From: an uncultured Opitutales bacterium | GTDB taxonomy: Bacteria; Verrucomicrobiota; Verrucomicrobiia; Opitutales; Seribacteraceae | Assembly (NCBI GenBank): GCA_943789375.1 | Contig: CALSTX010000005.1 | Location: 124,001-188,000 of the forward strand | DNA: 64,000 bases | Reading direction: 5' to 3' | Shown here: piece after piece, positions 47,851 to 55,862 of the stretch | Layout of the letters: every line of letters starts with the position of its first letter | Position numbering within the stretch: position 1 is the first letter of the stretch | The notes under the pieces: generated by a model | Seen by the model: the letters and a program-made list of their open reading frames with translations, nothing else | Databases searched by the model: none | What the model was told of the DNA's origin: nothing | Position numbers and translations under genes: made by a program

Positions 47851-47927
47851 TTAATCTGACTTCATTTATGAGTTGCATACTAATTTTAAGCTAGGTTAAA
47901 TCGTGTTTTATTAATCTATATATATCT

Positions 47928-48311
47928 ATGAAAATCTTCCCCAGCATTATCTTTTTTGCCCTGTTTGTCGTTTCTTTATCTGCTGAAAATTACCCGGATA
48001 TAAGTATACAAGATCTACAAAAGGCCATCTCCAGTGGTAAGGTTGCCCTGATCGATGTAAATGGGGCCAAGTCCTTTGCTCGTGGTCATATTCCCACTGC
48101 TATTGAATTTTCAAGTGCAAAAGCTAATTTGGGCGATCTTCTACCTAAAAATAAAGAAACTCTCATTGTCTCTTATTGCGGAGGTCCCGGTTGCAGAGCT
48201 TACAAAAGAGGGGCTGACGCAGCTGCAAAACTAGGATTTAAAAATATCAAGCATTTATCTGCGGGCATTTCTGGTTGGAAACGATCGGGTGCGAATATCG
48301 CTAAAAAGTAA
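47928..48311 (+). CDS. Exported single-domain rhodanese-like protein
   Basis: A 127-residue protein with a signal peptide (residues 1-19, FFALFVVSLSA) and one rhodanese domain. It carries ALIDVNGAKSFARGHIPTAI, the CH2-like region. The active loop CGGPGCR (84-90) makes Cys84 the likely sulfur-carrying nucleophile. AGISGWKRSGA closes the fold. The family transfers sulfane sulfur or acts as a redox or sulfide sensor; an exported copy would act in the periplasm. It lies 77 bp downstream of the giant gene on the same strand, after TTGCAT-N17-TTAAAT (47873-47901), a weak promoter candidate. Co-function with the giant protein is possible but unproven. Confidence 0.9.
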   Translation: MKIFPSIIFFALFVVSLSAENYPDISIQDLQKAISSGKVALIDVNGAKSFARGHIPTAIEFSSAKANLGDLLPKNKETLIVSYCGGPGCRAYKRGADAAAKLGFKNIKHLSAGISGWKRSGANIAKK

Positions 48312-48332
48312 ATTTTCGGGATAAATTAAGGA

Positions 48333-48357
48333 GGCGTCTCCACTGGATGCCGTTTTT
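48333..48357 (+). terminator. Intrinsic terminator after the rhodanese gene
   Basis: A 6-bp stem GGCGTC/GATGCC (one wobble pair) with a 7-nt loop is followed by GTTTTTATTG, 22 bp after the stop codon. Confidence 0.7.
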
Positions 48358-48367
48358 ATTGTTATCG

Positions 48368-48402
48368 AAAAGGTATAAAAACACTTTGCCTTTATACCTT
48401 TT
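48368..48402. terminator. Second, bidirectional-looking hairpin terminator
   Basis: A perfect 12-bp inverted repeat, AAAAGGTATAAA and TTTATACCTTTT, with an 11-nt loop. A-rich on the left arm and T-rich on the right, it could stop transcription from either side. It immediately follows the first hairpin and ends 28 bp before the next gene. Confidence 0.65.
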
Positions 48403-48429
48403 CAATAGCATATTTCTTATGTTGTTTTC

Positions 48430-50358
48430 ATGAATTTATTTTCCATAGTTTCTTTGATGCTAGGGCTTCTTTTTATCTGTAGCCCTCACCTTGGTTTTTC
48501 TCAAGGCAGCCAGATTAGTGAACTTAAGGGATCGATTTCAGTTCATCTAGAAGGTGGCTCAACTGAAAGACCTTTCTTCCTTGTCAGTTCATCTAGCTTA
48601 AAGGGAGACGCAGTTTTTCGTGGACAAGTGAGGCAAGCAAACGACAGCAATATTTCATTCTACGAAGTCCCAAATTTATTGGACCCTGATAAAATGCAAC
48701 CACCTTTCAAGCCTGGTGTATTATCTACCATCCAAGCACGGGCAAAGGTAGAGGTGGAAACCAATGGCAGTTTATCTTCCATTACCCTTACCTATCCAGG
48801 AGCAAATTATATAAGCAGCCCGGATGTTTTCGTCGATCTACCCATTTCGGGTTCTGGCTCAGTAACTAACTTCAAGATTGCAGAGGTTGAAGCGCTTGTC
48901 GATCCCACTTCCGGTCAACTTTCTTCATTGGTATTCAAGGACAATGGACTGGGATATGCTAGTAACCCAAGAGTCAAAATAGAGGGGGGAGCCCACTTCA
49001 TTAAGATTGTTGAGGAAGGCTCAATCTTTACTGGTAAATTTTTCAAGATAGCAAGTAATGATCATTCTAGTGTAGTGGTAGAAAACATACTGGGGATTGA
49101 TTTGACTCAAGTTTTTAAGCCCAATCAACTTATTGAGATTTATCAAGCTTGGACTCTTGGTTCTTTATTTGGTCATACCAGTGAAGAGGTTAGCCTGGCT
49201 GAAGGTAATCAAGCAACTGCCGACCTCATTTTCATCTTAAAACCTTATGGAAGCCAAAACGGTTCGGCAACTGACTTCAGCTCTTTTTATCATGATGGAG
49301 ATATTTGGCGTGCTGCTGCAGACCCCACAAAAACAGACTCGGCAGATACGGTTATTATCCACCCTGACCAAGCTTTTATTATAGCACGTAGGTCCCCAAG
49401 TCCCTTAGATCTAGTTTTTTCTGGCAGTGCAGCCACCCGTGATACTTTTGGGAGTTTCCCCGCTCATCTAAAGCGCCAACTGCTCAGCAACCCATACGGT
49501 GTAGATATTATGCTTTCCGACCTAATTTCAGCAAATAATATTACCACTAACCCCCTCGATACCATAAAATGGTTTGCACATAATTCTCAGGAACAGGCAG
49601 ACAATGTGAGAATTCTTACGGACAATGTATGGCATACCTACTGGAATGATGGTACCAATTCTGATATCGAGAATACCGCATCAGCAACCGCTCGTTTCGG
49701 AACTGGTATTGGGGGCGGTATAACTCAACAAGACATCTCTTTTTCCCATGGTATTATAACTGCCATGACCAATCCCTTGTCTACAAATATTGTGGTGACA
49801 TCCAATAATCATGGTCTTAAAAATGGGTTTTCCGTATCCATTAATCAGGCAAGTGGTCATAAAACAAATGACAATAAAGAACAAATTGATGAGAATGGTA
49901 ATCTTGTTTCTCAAGGAGCAATCCCATTTACTATCGAGTCCTCAGCCAATGGATATTATGAAATTCAGGTTTTAGATAGCCACACCTTTGAACTTATTGG
50001 CAGATTTGGAGATTGTGATTTTATTAGCGATGGCCTTGCCTCTTGGTCCACTGGTTCAGGTGGTAGTGGGTATAGCTCCGATGCATTTGTTTCATTTGTC
50101 GGGGGAGGTGGAAGTGGAGCTACTGGGATCGCCCGTGTGGTTGGTGGCAAAGTTACATCTATTTTAGTTACTGATTCTGGTGCTGGCTATATCCGTGCGC
50201 CGAAAGTATTTATTCATTCTGGAGGATGGAAAAAGCTCGGTGCCGGAAATACTCCTTTTAATGATGCCCTCATACCTGCAAGTTCTGGAATACTGCTAGT
50301 CCGCAATCATTCAGGAGCTGTGCAGACACTCTTCAGTATTGATAGTCCTTTTAATTAA
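48430..50358 (+). CDS. Secreted TIGR02597-like protein of unknown function
   Basis: A 642-residue protein with a signal peptide (MNLFSIVSLMLGLLFICSPH, cut near GFSQ). It resembles the verrucomicrobial TIGR02597 group: an N-terminal segment with PFFLVSSSSLKGDAVFRGQV, a central region, and a C-terminal region with GAGNTPFNDALIPASSGILL. Two internal Gly-rich stretches, LTYPGANYISSPDVFVD (about residues 119-135) and TDSGAGYIRAPKVFIH (about 579-594), are repeats of one another (pattern G..Y.S.P.V.V). NVWHTYWNDGTNSD is also notable. No catalytic motif is recognised. It lies downstream of the giant gene but after two hairpin terminators, so it probably has its own promoter; a TATGTT box at 48418-48423 would start transcription at the ATG. 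It ends 6 bp from the convergent priA gene. Confidence 0.8.
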   Translation: MNLFSIVSLMLGLLFICSPHLGFSQGSQISELKGSISVHLEGGSTERPFFLVSSSSLKGDAVFRGQVRQANDSNISFYEVPNLLDPDKMQPPFKPGVLSTIQARAKVEVETNGSLSSITLTYPGANYISSPDVFVDLPISGSGSVTNFKIAEVEALVDPTSGQLSSLVFKDNGLGYASNPRVKIEGGAHFIKIVEEGSIFTGKFFKIASNDHSSVVVENILGIDLTQVFKPNQLIEIYQAWTLGSLFGHTSEEVSLAEGNQATADLIFILKPYGSQNGSATDFSSFYHDGDIWRAAADPTKTDSADTVIIHPDQAFIIARRSPSPLDLVFSGSAATRDTFGSFPAHLKRQLLSNPYGVDIMLSDLISANNITTNPLDTIKWFAHNSQEQADNVRILTDNVWHTYWNDGTNSDIENTASATARFGTGIGGGITQQDISFSHGIITAMTNPLSTNIVVTSNNHGLKNGFSVSINQASGHKTNDNKEQIDENGNLVSQGAIPFTIESSANGYYEIQVLDSHTFELIGRFGDCDFISDGLASWSTGSGGSGYSSDAFVSFVGGGGSGATGIARVVGGKVTSILVTDSGAGYIRAPKVFIHSGGWKKLGAGNTPFNDALIPASSGILLVRNHSGAVQTLFSIDSPFN

Positions 50359-50364
50359 TAAGCT

Positions 50365-52602
50365 TTAACTCATTTGATGTGCATCCACATCAAGGGTGTC
50401 ATGAATTTCATTATCCAAGGGAAATATTGCTCTTTTTTTAGCCAAGTGATTGAGCGATTCTTGGACTGATGAGGTTAAGTAAAAAAGATGAAAGCGATAA
50501 TACCCTTTGATTTTTTCAATGGGAGCCAAGGCAGGGCCCTTTGCCTCTAAGCCAGGAATTGGCTCGGCATCTAATACTTTCCTCCATTCGGTGGCGTAAA
50601 ATTCTGTTTTCTCCAAACTTCTACCGCGGAAAATATGTCGAATGAGATGGCGGAAAGGAGGATAAGCAAGTTCTCGACGCATCTCCATTTCTTCTTCTAA
50701 AAAACCTTCAATATCTGGTTTTCTCGAAAATTGAATAGATGGGGAATGCGGGGCGTAGGTCTGCACATATACTTCGCCGGCCCTGTCGCCTCGCCCTGCC
50801 CTACCAGCCACCTGAACCAAAAGTTGGAATGCTCTTTCGGAAGCACGAAAGTCTTCCATTCGCAGTGGCAAGTCTGCATCAATAACTCCTACAAGGGTAA
50901 CATTCGGAAAGTCCAAGCCCTTGGCAATCATCTGGGTGCCGACAAGAACATCTATCTTTCCTCTCCGGAAATCCCGCAGGGTTTCTCTGAAGAGATTTTT
51001 CTTGGTCATCATATCAGCATCAACTCTTACGACTGTGGCAGACCTTGGCATTAACTTACTCACAAGATCTTCAATCCTTTGAGTCCCATGCCCTTTTCGC
51101 CTCACCTCTAGTGATTTACAAGAAGTACAAAAGACAGGGGCTACTTTGCGGAACCCACACAAATGACATCGTAAGTATCCATCAGTTCTGTGAAATGTAA
51201 GGGCAACACTACAGTCCTTGCACTCTTCAACTGCTCCACAGTCCGTGCAAAGCATCGTGGTATTAAATCCCCTACGGTTTAAAAAAAGTATGCTCTGCTC
51301 CCTATTCTCATGCCTTTGCCTCAAAGCTTCAATTAAGCACTGAGATAAGATCGGAGTACCTCTTTCTCGCCGTGCATCCAAACGCATATCCACAATATGC
51401 ATCAACGGAAGCTTTCTTCCATCGATTCGATTCATCAATCTGCTGACACTGTATTTTTTCCGCTCAATATTCCTAAAGGTTTCTAAGCTTGGAGTAGCTG
51501 ACCCTAGTACACAAACAGCTCTAGTAAGCATAGCTCGATAGACAGCAACATCTCGACCGTGATACCTTGGTGTATCCTCTTGCTTGTAAGCTAACTCATG
51601 TTCCTCGTCGACGATCACTAAGCGCAAGGAGTTAATGGGGGCAAAAACTGCTGATCTTGCCCCCACAACTATGCGTGCCTTTCCAGTTGTTAAATTTCGC
51701 CAGGCATCAAGTCGTTCACCACCCGAAAGATGACTATGCCAAACCACCACCTGTTCATTCATTTTTGAAAACCTAGCTCGTAACCTTGCCACAGTTTGTG
51801 GTGCAAGGGAAACTTCAGGAACTAAAAAAAGAACTCCGCCTCCTTGGTTTAGGGCTGCCTCCATTGCTTCGAAATAAACTTCGGTTTTCCCTGAACCTGT
51901 GACCCCATGCAGGACTTGAACCCCAAAGTTTTTTTGCTCCAAAACATCAATCAGTTCAGATGATGCCACTTTCTGTTCAGCGGTTAACTCCCACTCTGCA
52001 TCCACTCGGTCAAAATCCAAGTCATCATCATAGGCTTCACGGTTAACGACTTCTAAGATTTCAGAAGCCAGTCCTTTAGCGAGAAGACCTTTGATGGTAC
52101 TTTCACTGAAACCAAGTTTATTGACTAGGTCTGTTTTTCGAACCGGCTTTCGCTGTTTATCCAGTTCACTGAAAAGTTTTTTCTGTTTGGGGGAACGGTT
52201 TAGGGCTTCACTCACCATAACCTTATTTAAACCTGGGCTAACTTGGATGAGCTTTTCATTTTTGGCTTTCATGCCATCCCGTACTACAGCAGGAATCATT
52301 GCACCCAGAACAGATTCCATTGAGCATGAATAATAGCTCGAAATCCATTTGGATAAGCGTATCAAGTCTTGGTTCAGGACAGGCTCTTGCTGAACTAAAT
52401 GACTTATGAAACGAAGCTTTTCTGTGGCTATTTCCTCGCTTGAATGAAGAGAAAATACGACTCCTAGAACTCTTCTTCTGCCCAAAGGGATCTGAACTAG
52501 GCAGCCAATCTTTATCGTGGATATGAATTTTTCACTTACTCCGTAAGTTAACAATTGGTCAAAACCCACAAGAGGCTGAACTTCAATTTTCATTTCACTC
52601 AC
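50365..52602 (-). CDS. priA: Primosomal protein N' (PriA replication-restart helicase)
   Basis: A 745-residue 3'-5' DNA helicase that restarts stalled forks. An N-terminal DNA-binding part (VQPLVGFDQLLTYGV) is followed by the helicase core. Walker A GVTGSGKTE is at 233-241, the DEEH box at 332-335, and GSATPS at 368-372. Eight zinc-binding Cys are all present (452, 455, 461, 464, 479, 482, 492, 495). The C-terminal helicase motifs GTQMIAKGLDFPNV and QVAGRAGRG follow. The GTG start at 52602 overlaps the TGA of the upstream propeller gene (GTGA, 4 bp), suggesting translational coupling. An ATG nine bases further in (52593) is an alternative start. Length is normal for the family. Confidence 0.97.
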   Translation of the reverse strand: MSEMKIEVQPLVGFDQLLTYGVSEKFISTIKIGCLVQIPLGRRRVLGVVFSLHSSEEIATEKLRFISHLVQQEPVLNQDLIRLSKWISSYYSCSMESVLGAMIPAVVRDGMKAKNEKLIQVSPGLNKVMVSEALNRSPKQKKLFSELDKQRKPVRKTDLVNKLGFSESTIKGLLAKGLASEILEVVNREAYDDDLDFDRVDAEWELTAEQKVASSELIDVLEQKNFGVQVLHGVTGSGKTEVYFEAMEAALNQGGGVLFLVPEVSLAPQTVARLRARFSKMNEQVVVWHSHLSGGERLDAWRNLTTGKARIVVGARSAVFAPINSLRLVIVDEEHELAYKQEDTPRYHGRDVAVYRAMLTRAVCVLGSATPSLETFRNIERKKYSVSRLMNRIDGRKLPLMHIVDMRLDARRERGTPILSQCLIEALRQRHENREQSILFLNRRGFNTTMLCTDCGAVEECKDCSVALTFHRTDGYLRCHLCGFRKVAPVFCTSCKSLEVRRKGHGTQRIEDLVSKLMPRSATVVRVDADMMTKKNLFRETLRDFRRGKIDVLVGTQMIAKGLDFPNVTLVGVIDADLPLRMEDFRASERAFQLLVQVAGRAGRGDRAGEVYVQTYAPHSPSIQFSRKPDIEGFLEEEMEMRRELAYPPFRHLIRHIFRGRSLEKTEFYATEWRKVLDAEPIPGLEAKGPALAPIEKIKGYYRFHLFYLTSSVQESLNHLAKKRAIFPLDNEIHDTLDVDAHQMS

Positions 52603-54023
52603 TTTCTTCTAAGATCATAGCAAAGTAAGCGGGCATCTGTTCCTGTCCCTCGATCTTTTTCATTTTGCATCACATACAAAAGTCCTTTGCTTAAAGCCGG
52701 CAAGGTCCAAGCACTTGGAGAGAAAAATAATTGAGCCGTGGAGATTATGCGCCAACCCTCTGGTTTAACTTCCATACTGACTAATGATCCCAATTCGGAA
52801 AACCCAAGAAAGTGATCACCTTCATTTCCAACTTTGAGCAATGAGCCTCGAAATAATTGAAGGCTCAGTTTTCGTTCATTTAAAACATGACTCCATGTGA
52901 TAGCTTCGTGCCACCTGACAACTCCGGTATTGAAATCTAAGCAATAAACCTGGCCACCTCTTTGGTGCCTTCCAGAAATACCAAAAAGATAAGATTGTGA
53001 TACGACAGGAGTCATCCAATGAATATTTAAATTAGGATCCTTCCAAGATATTGTTGGTTTAAACTCCGCATCGAATTGAATAATGACTGAACCTTTCTCA
53101 TAACATTCTGAGAGATAAACTCGATTCTTTCCTAAAGGAATTGGAGGAACCGCATTTACTGACTCATAACTTTTTGATCGCCAAGCGAAACGGGAAAGTT
53201 TTCTGCCATTTTCAGGATCAATTACGAGTAATCCTCCCGTAGAAGGGCGACTTTCCCCACCTGCAAAGACAAGGCAAACTTCCCGACCATGAATAACCGC
53301 TTTACATGGAGATGAATAACTTGCCCCCCATTCATCTTCTGTAACCCAATTTGTACCACCAGTTTTAAGGTCTAATCCAACAACGGATCTTTGCTTACTA
53401 CCACCAATGTTTAAAATTAGATTTTCCCCCAAGGGTAAAGGATTTGAGCCTTTCCCGAAAAAGTTTTGAGGAATTTCAAATTCTGTCGCCAAATCTCTCT
53501 TCCATATGACTCTCCCCGTTTTTAGTTCCAAGCAGGTCAGCCAAGCTGTAACTCCATGGGCATATACATAATCACCGGCAATCACTGGACTAGCTCTCGG
53601 ACCGTTTAAATAACCATATCGATCTCGATACTCCACTGGATAAGCATGTTGCCATAGACTTTTGCCTGTCTCAGAATCTCGACCTTCGATTATTTCTTGC
53701 CCATGAAGCCTGTGAAACATGACCAGGATGCCCCCGGAGATAGCAGGTGAGGAGTAACCCTCCCCTTTCATTACTTCCCATAAAAGCCGAGGAGTTTCTC
53801 CATCCCAATCTAAAAGAAGATGAGATTCAGCAGAAATCGCATTATCGCTTGGTCCGTTAAAACGGGGCCAATCAAGCGTTAATGCTTGTTGGTGTAACGG
53901 CTTCGCCTCTGAATGAAATTTTAACCTTGGGTCTACCTTTTTATTTTCCGCAAATAAAGTAAAGGGGAGACTCAAGGAAATCAGAACGCTAAAACAGATT
54001 TCCTTCACGACCAACTCTGCCAT
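52599..54023 (-). CDS. Exported PQQ-like beta-propeller protein
   Basis: A 474-residue protein with a signal peptide (FSVLISLSLPFTLFA, cut near residue 25). It is made of PQQ-like propeller blades: WPRFNGPSDNAISAES, LLWEVMKGEGYSSPAI, GRDSETGKSLWQHAYP, LELKTGRVIWKRDL, VIDPENGRKLS and LDFNTGVVRWHEAI. The WPRF.GP.....S opening is typical of Planctomycetota/Verrucomicrobiota proteins. Such propellers often act as binding scaffolds, and no PQQ-enzyme catalytic residues are recognised, so dehydrogenase activity is not claimed. It overlaps priA by 4 bp and diverges from the potassium-channel gene. Pairing with priA is probably positional only. Confidence 0.88.
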   Translation of the reverse strand: MAELVVKEICFSVLISLSLPFTLFAENKKVDPRLKFHSEAKPLHQQALTLDWPRFNGPSDNAISAESHLLLDWDGETPRLLWEVMKGEGYSSPAISGGILVMFHRLHGQEIIEGRDSETGKSLWQHAYPVEYRDRYGYLNGPRASPVIAGDYVYAHGVTAWLTCLELKTGRVIWKRDLATEFEIPQNFFGKGSNPLPLGENLILNIGGSKQRSVVGLDLKTGGTNWVTEDEWGASYSSPCKAVIHGREVCLVFAGGESRPSTGGLLVIDPENGRKLSRFAWRSKSYESVNAVPPIPLGKNRVYLSECYEKGSVIIQFDAEFKPTISWKDPNLNIHWMTPVVSQSYLFGISGRHQRGGQVYCLDFNTGVVRWHEAITWSHVLNERKLSLQLFRGSLLKVGNEGDHFLGFSELGSLVSMEVKPEGWRIISTAQLFFSPSAWTLPALSKGLLYVMQNEKDRGTGTDARLLCYDLRRK

Positions 54024-54066
54024 TTCTGTTTTTTCATAAAAGTAAATTCTCAGATATCTGTGTTCG

Positions 54067-55833
54067 GTGAATATAAAAAGAATAAATGAACTCGCACCAA
54101 CTCACTTTTCCATTTTAATGATGGATAAACACCAAGTGAAAGATGTAATCAAGTCGATCCCCTCCTCTTTTAAGCAAAAGAGAAAACAGAAAAATGTTTT
54201 TAACTTTTTTCGTTTCGCAATCATTCTCGCTTTATTTGTGGTGATTTACATGAACATCTTCAAGCACCTGATGTCTGAAGAGCGTGGTGTTTCTGGAATC
54301 TCATGGGTTGAATCTTTTTACTGGGTTCTGACAACTATGTCGACTCTGGGTTATGGTGATATTACATTCTCTGGAGATTCTGGTAGGCTCTTTTCTATGC
54401 TGGTTATGTTTACCGGAGTTTTTTATCTCTTTATTGTGCTTCCTTTTGTATTCATGGAATTCCTCTACAAACCATTCATGGAATATCAAACAGGTTCTCG
54501 AGTACCACGAAAATTTGACCCTGGTAAAGAAAAGCATGTTATTTTGACTCACTATGACTCCGTAAGTCATGCCCTAATGGATAAGCTTACCCAGTTTGGC
54601 TATCCTTTTATTTTAGTGATAGAGAACCTAAAGCAAGCCCTAGAGCTTCATGATATGGACATCCCCGTGATGCTTGGTAACCTAGATGAAGCAGAAACTT
54701 TTGAAAATGCAGGAATTAAGCATGCCGCCATGGTCGTGGCTACGGATGATGATATTCGGAATGTTAATATTGCATTCCGTGCTCGCGACTCTTCTCCAGA
54801 TCTAACGGTTGTAAGCACATGTAACCGTGCGACATCCGAAGAAATTTTAAGTTTGGCAGGAGCTTCGCATGTAATTCGTTCCGCCAAGCAAATGGGAAGC
54901 TTTCTTGCACGAAGAATAAGTTGTACTGACAATAATACCCATGTAATTGGTTCATTTGATGAGGTTCAAATTGCTGAAGCAACTATTCATGGAACTCCTC
55001 TTGTGGGTAAAGCACTTAAAGATACAACTCTTCGGGATGAATTCGGGGTAAATGTTGTAGGTATGTGGGAGCGCGGTCGTTTTCAACTGCCCGAAGCAGA
55101 TGCCATGCTTAATAACCACACCGTACTTCTGTTAGCTGGTAGAGAGCAAAATTTTGAAAAATACGATCATAAATTCAGTAGTTTCTCTCAGAATAGCTCT
55201 GCCGTAATCATCATAGGGGCTGGTCGGGTAGGTCGCGAAACAGCCACATCTCTAGAATCGATGAATATTCCTTACCGAATTATCGAGACAGATGAAAAAA
55301 AGTGCGCGATGGTTAAAAATGCAATCCAAGGGGATGCATCAGTGAAATCTGTCCTTGAGCGTGCTGGTATCAATAACGCACCTGCGGTTGTCATAACCAG
55401 TCACAATGATGAATCCAATGTTTACCTGACTATATATTGCCGGAAGCTTAGACCAGATATACAAATCATTACCCGGGCATTTCTTCATCGTAATGTGGAG
55501 CCGCTCCACCGAGCTGGCGCCGATTTCGTAATGTCTCAAGATCATATGGGTGCCAATACCATTTTCAACCTACTCAATCGAGCCGAGATCCTTATGGTTA
55601 CGGAAGGCTTAGATGTCTTTAGTCAAAAAACACCAAAATCTCTCGTCGGCGTAAAATTGAAAGACTCTCGGATTACAGAGAAGACAGGTTGTAGCATTGT
55701 CGCGATAAAAGGAGATGCCGGTACAATCATAACGCCCTCGTCGGAGCACCAGTTCTCCGTAAATGGGGAAATTATATTGATTGGGGACGAAGCCGCAGAA
55801 AAGTCTTTCGAAAGAAAGTTCTGTTCTCACTAA
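54067..55833 (+). CDS. Two-RCK potassium channel / TrkA-like protein
   Basis: A 588-residue inner-membrane protein. Two transmembrane helices (about 48-66 and 108-132) flank a pore loop with the K+ selectivity filter TLGYGD (93-98). Two cytoplasmic RCK units follow, each with TrkA_N and TrkA_C parts. The first nucleotide-binding loop is degenerate (HVILTHYDSVSHALM, no GxGxxG). The second is canonical (VIIIGAGRVGRE, about 380-391) with a downstream GDAS. This resembles MthK/Kch-type ligand-gated channels. The GTG start used here adds a weak 17-residue leader; the tandem ATGs at 54118 and 54121 (MMDKHQVKDV) are a likely true start. It is divergent from the propeller gene and followed by an MFS gene 29 bp later. 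Confidence 0.9.
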   Translation: MNIKRINELAPTHFSILMMDKHQVKDVIKSIPSSFKQKRKQKNVFNFFRFAIILALFVVIYMNIFKHLMSEERGVSGISWVESFYWVLTTMSTLGYGDITFSGDSGRLFSMLVMFTGVFYLFIVLPFVFMEFLYKPFMEYQTGSRVPRKFDPGKEKHVILTHYDSVSHALMDKLTQFGYPFILVIENLKQALELHDMDIPVMLGNLDEAETFENAGIKHAAMVVATDDDIRNVNIAFRARDSSPDLTVVSTCNRATSEEILSLAGASHVIRSAKQMGSFLARRISCTDNNTHVIGSFDEVQIAEATIHGTPLVGKALKDTTLRDEFGVNVVGMWERGRFQLPEADAMLNNHTVLLLAGREQNFEKYDHKFSSFSQNSSAVIIIGAGRVGRETATSLESMNIPYRIIETDEKKCAMVKNAIQGDASVKSVLERAGINNAPAVVITSHNDESNVYLTIYCRKLRPDIQIITRAFLHRNVEPLHRAGADFVMSQDHMGANTIFNLLNRAEILMVTEGLDVFSQKTPKSLVGVKLKDSRITEKTGCSIVAIKGDAGTIITPSSEHQFSVNGEIILIGDEAAEKSFERKFCSH

Positions 55834-55862
55834 GTTTCCAATATCCGAGTTCACTCAGATAG

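Noticed and set aside
3487..47850. Giant ORF as a polyketide or peptide synthetase
   Set aside because: It has a signal peptide and beta-rich adhesion modules, with no adenylation, ketosynthase or carrier motifs.
52599..54023. Quinoprotein dehydrogenase function for the propeller protein
   Set aside because: Only propeller blades are seen; none of the catalytic or PQQ-coordinating residues can be recognised, so it is left as a binding scaffold.
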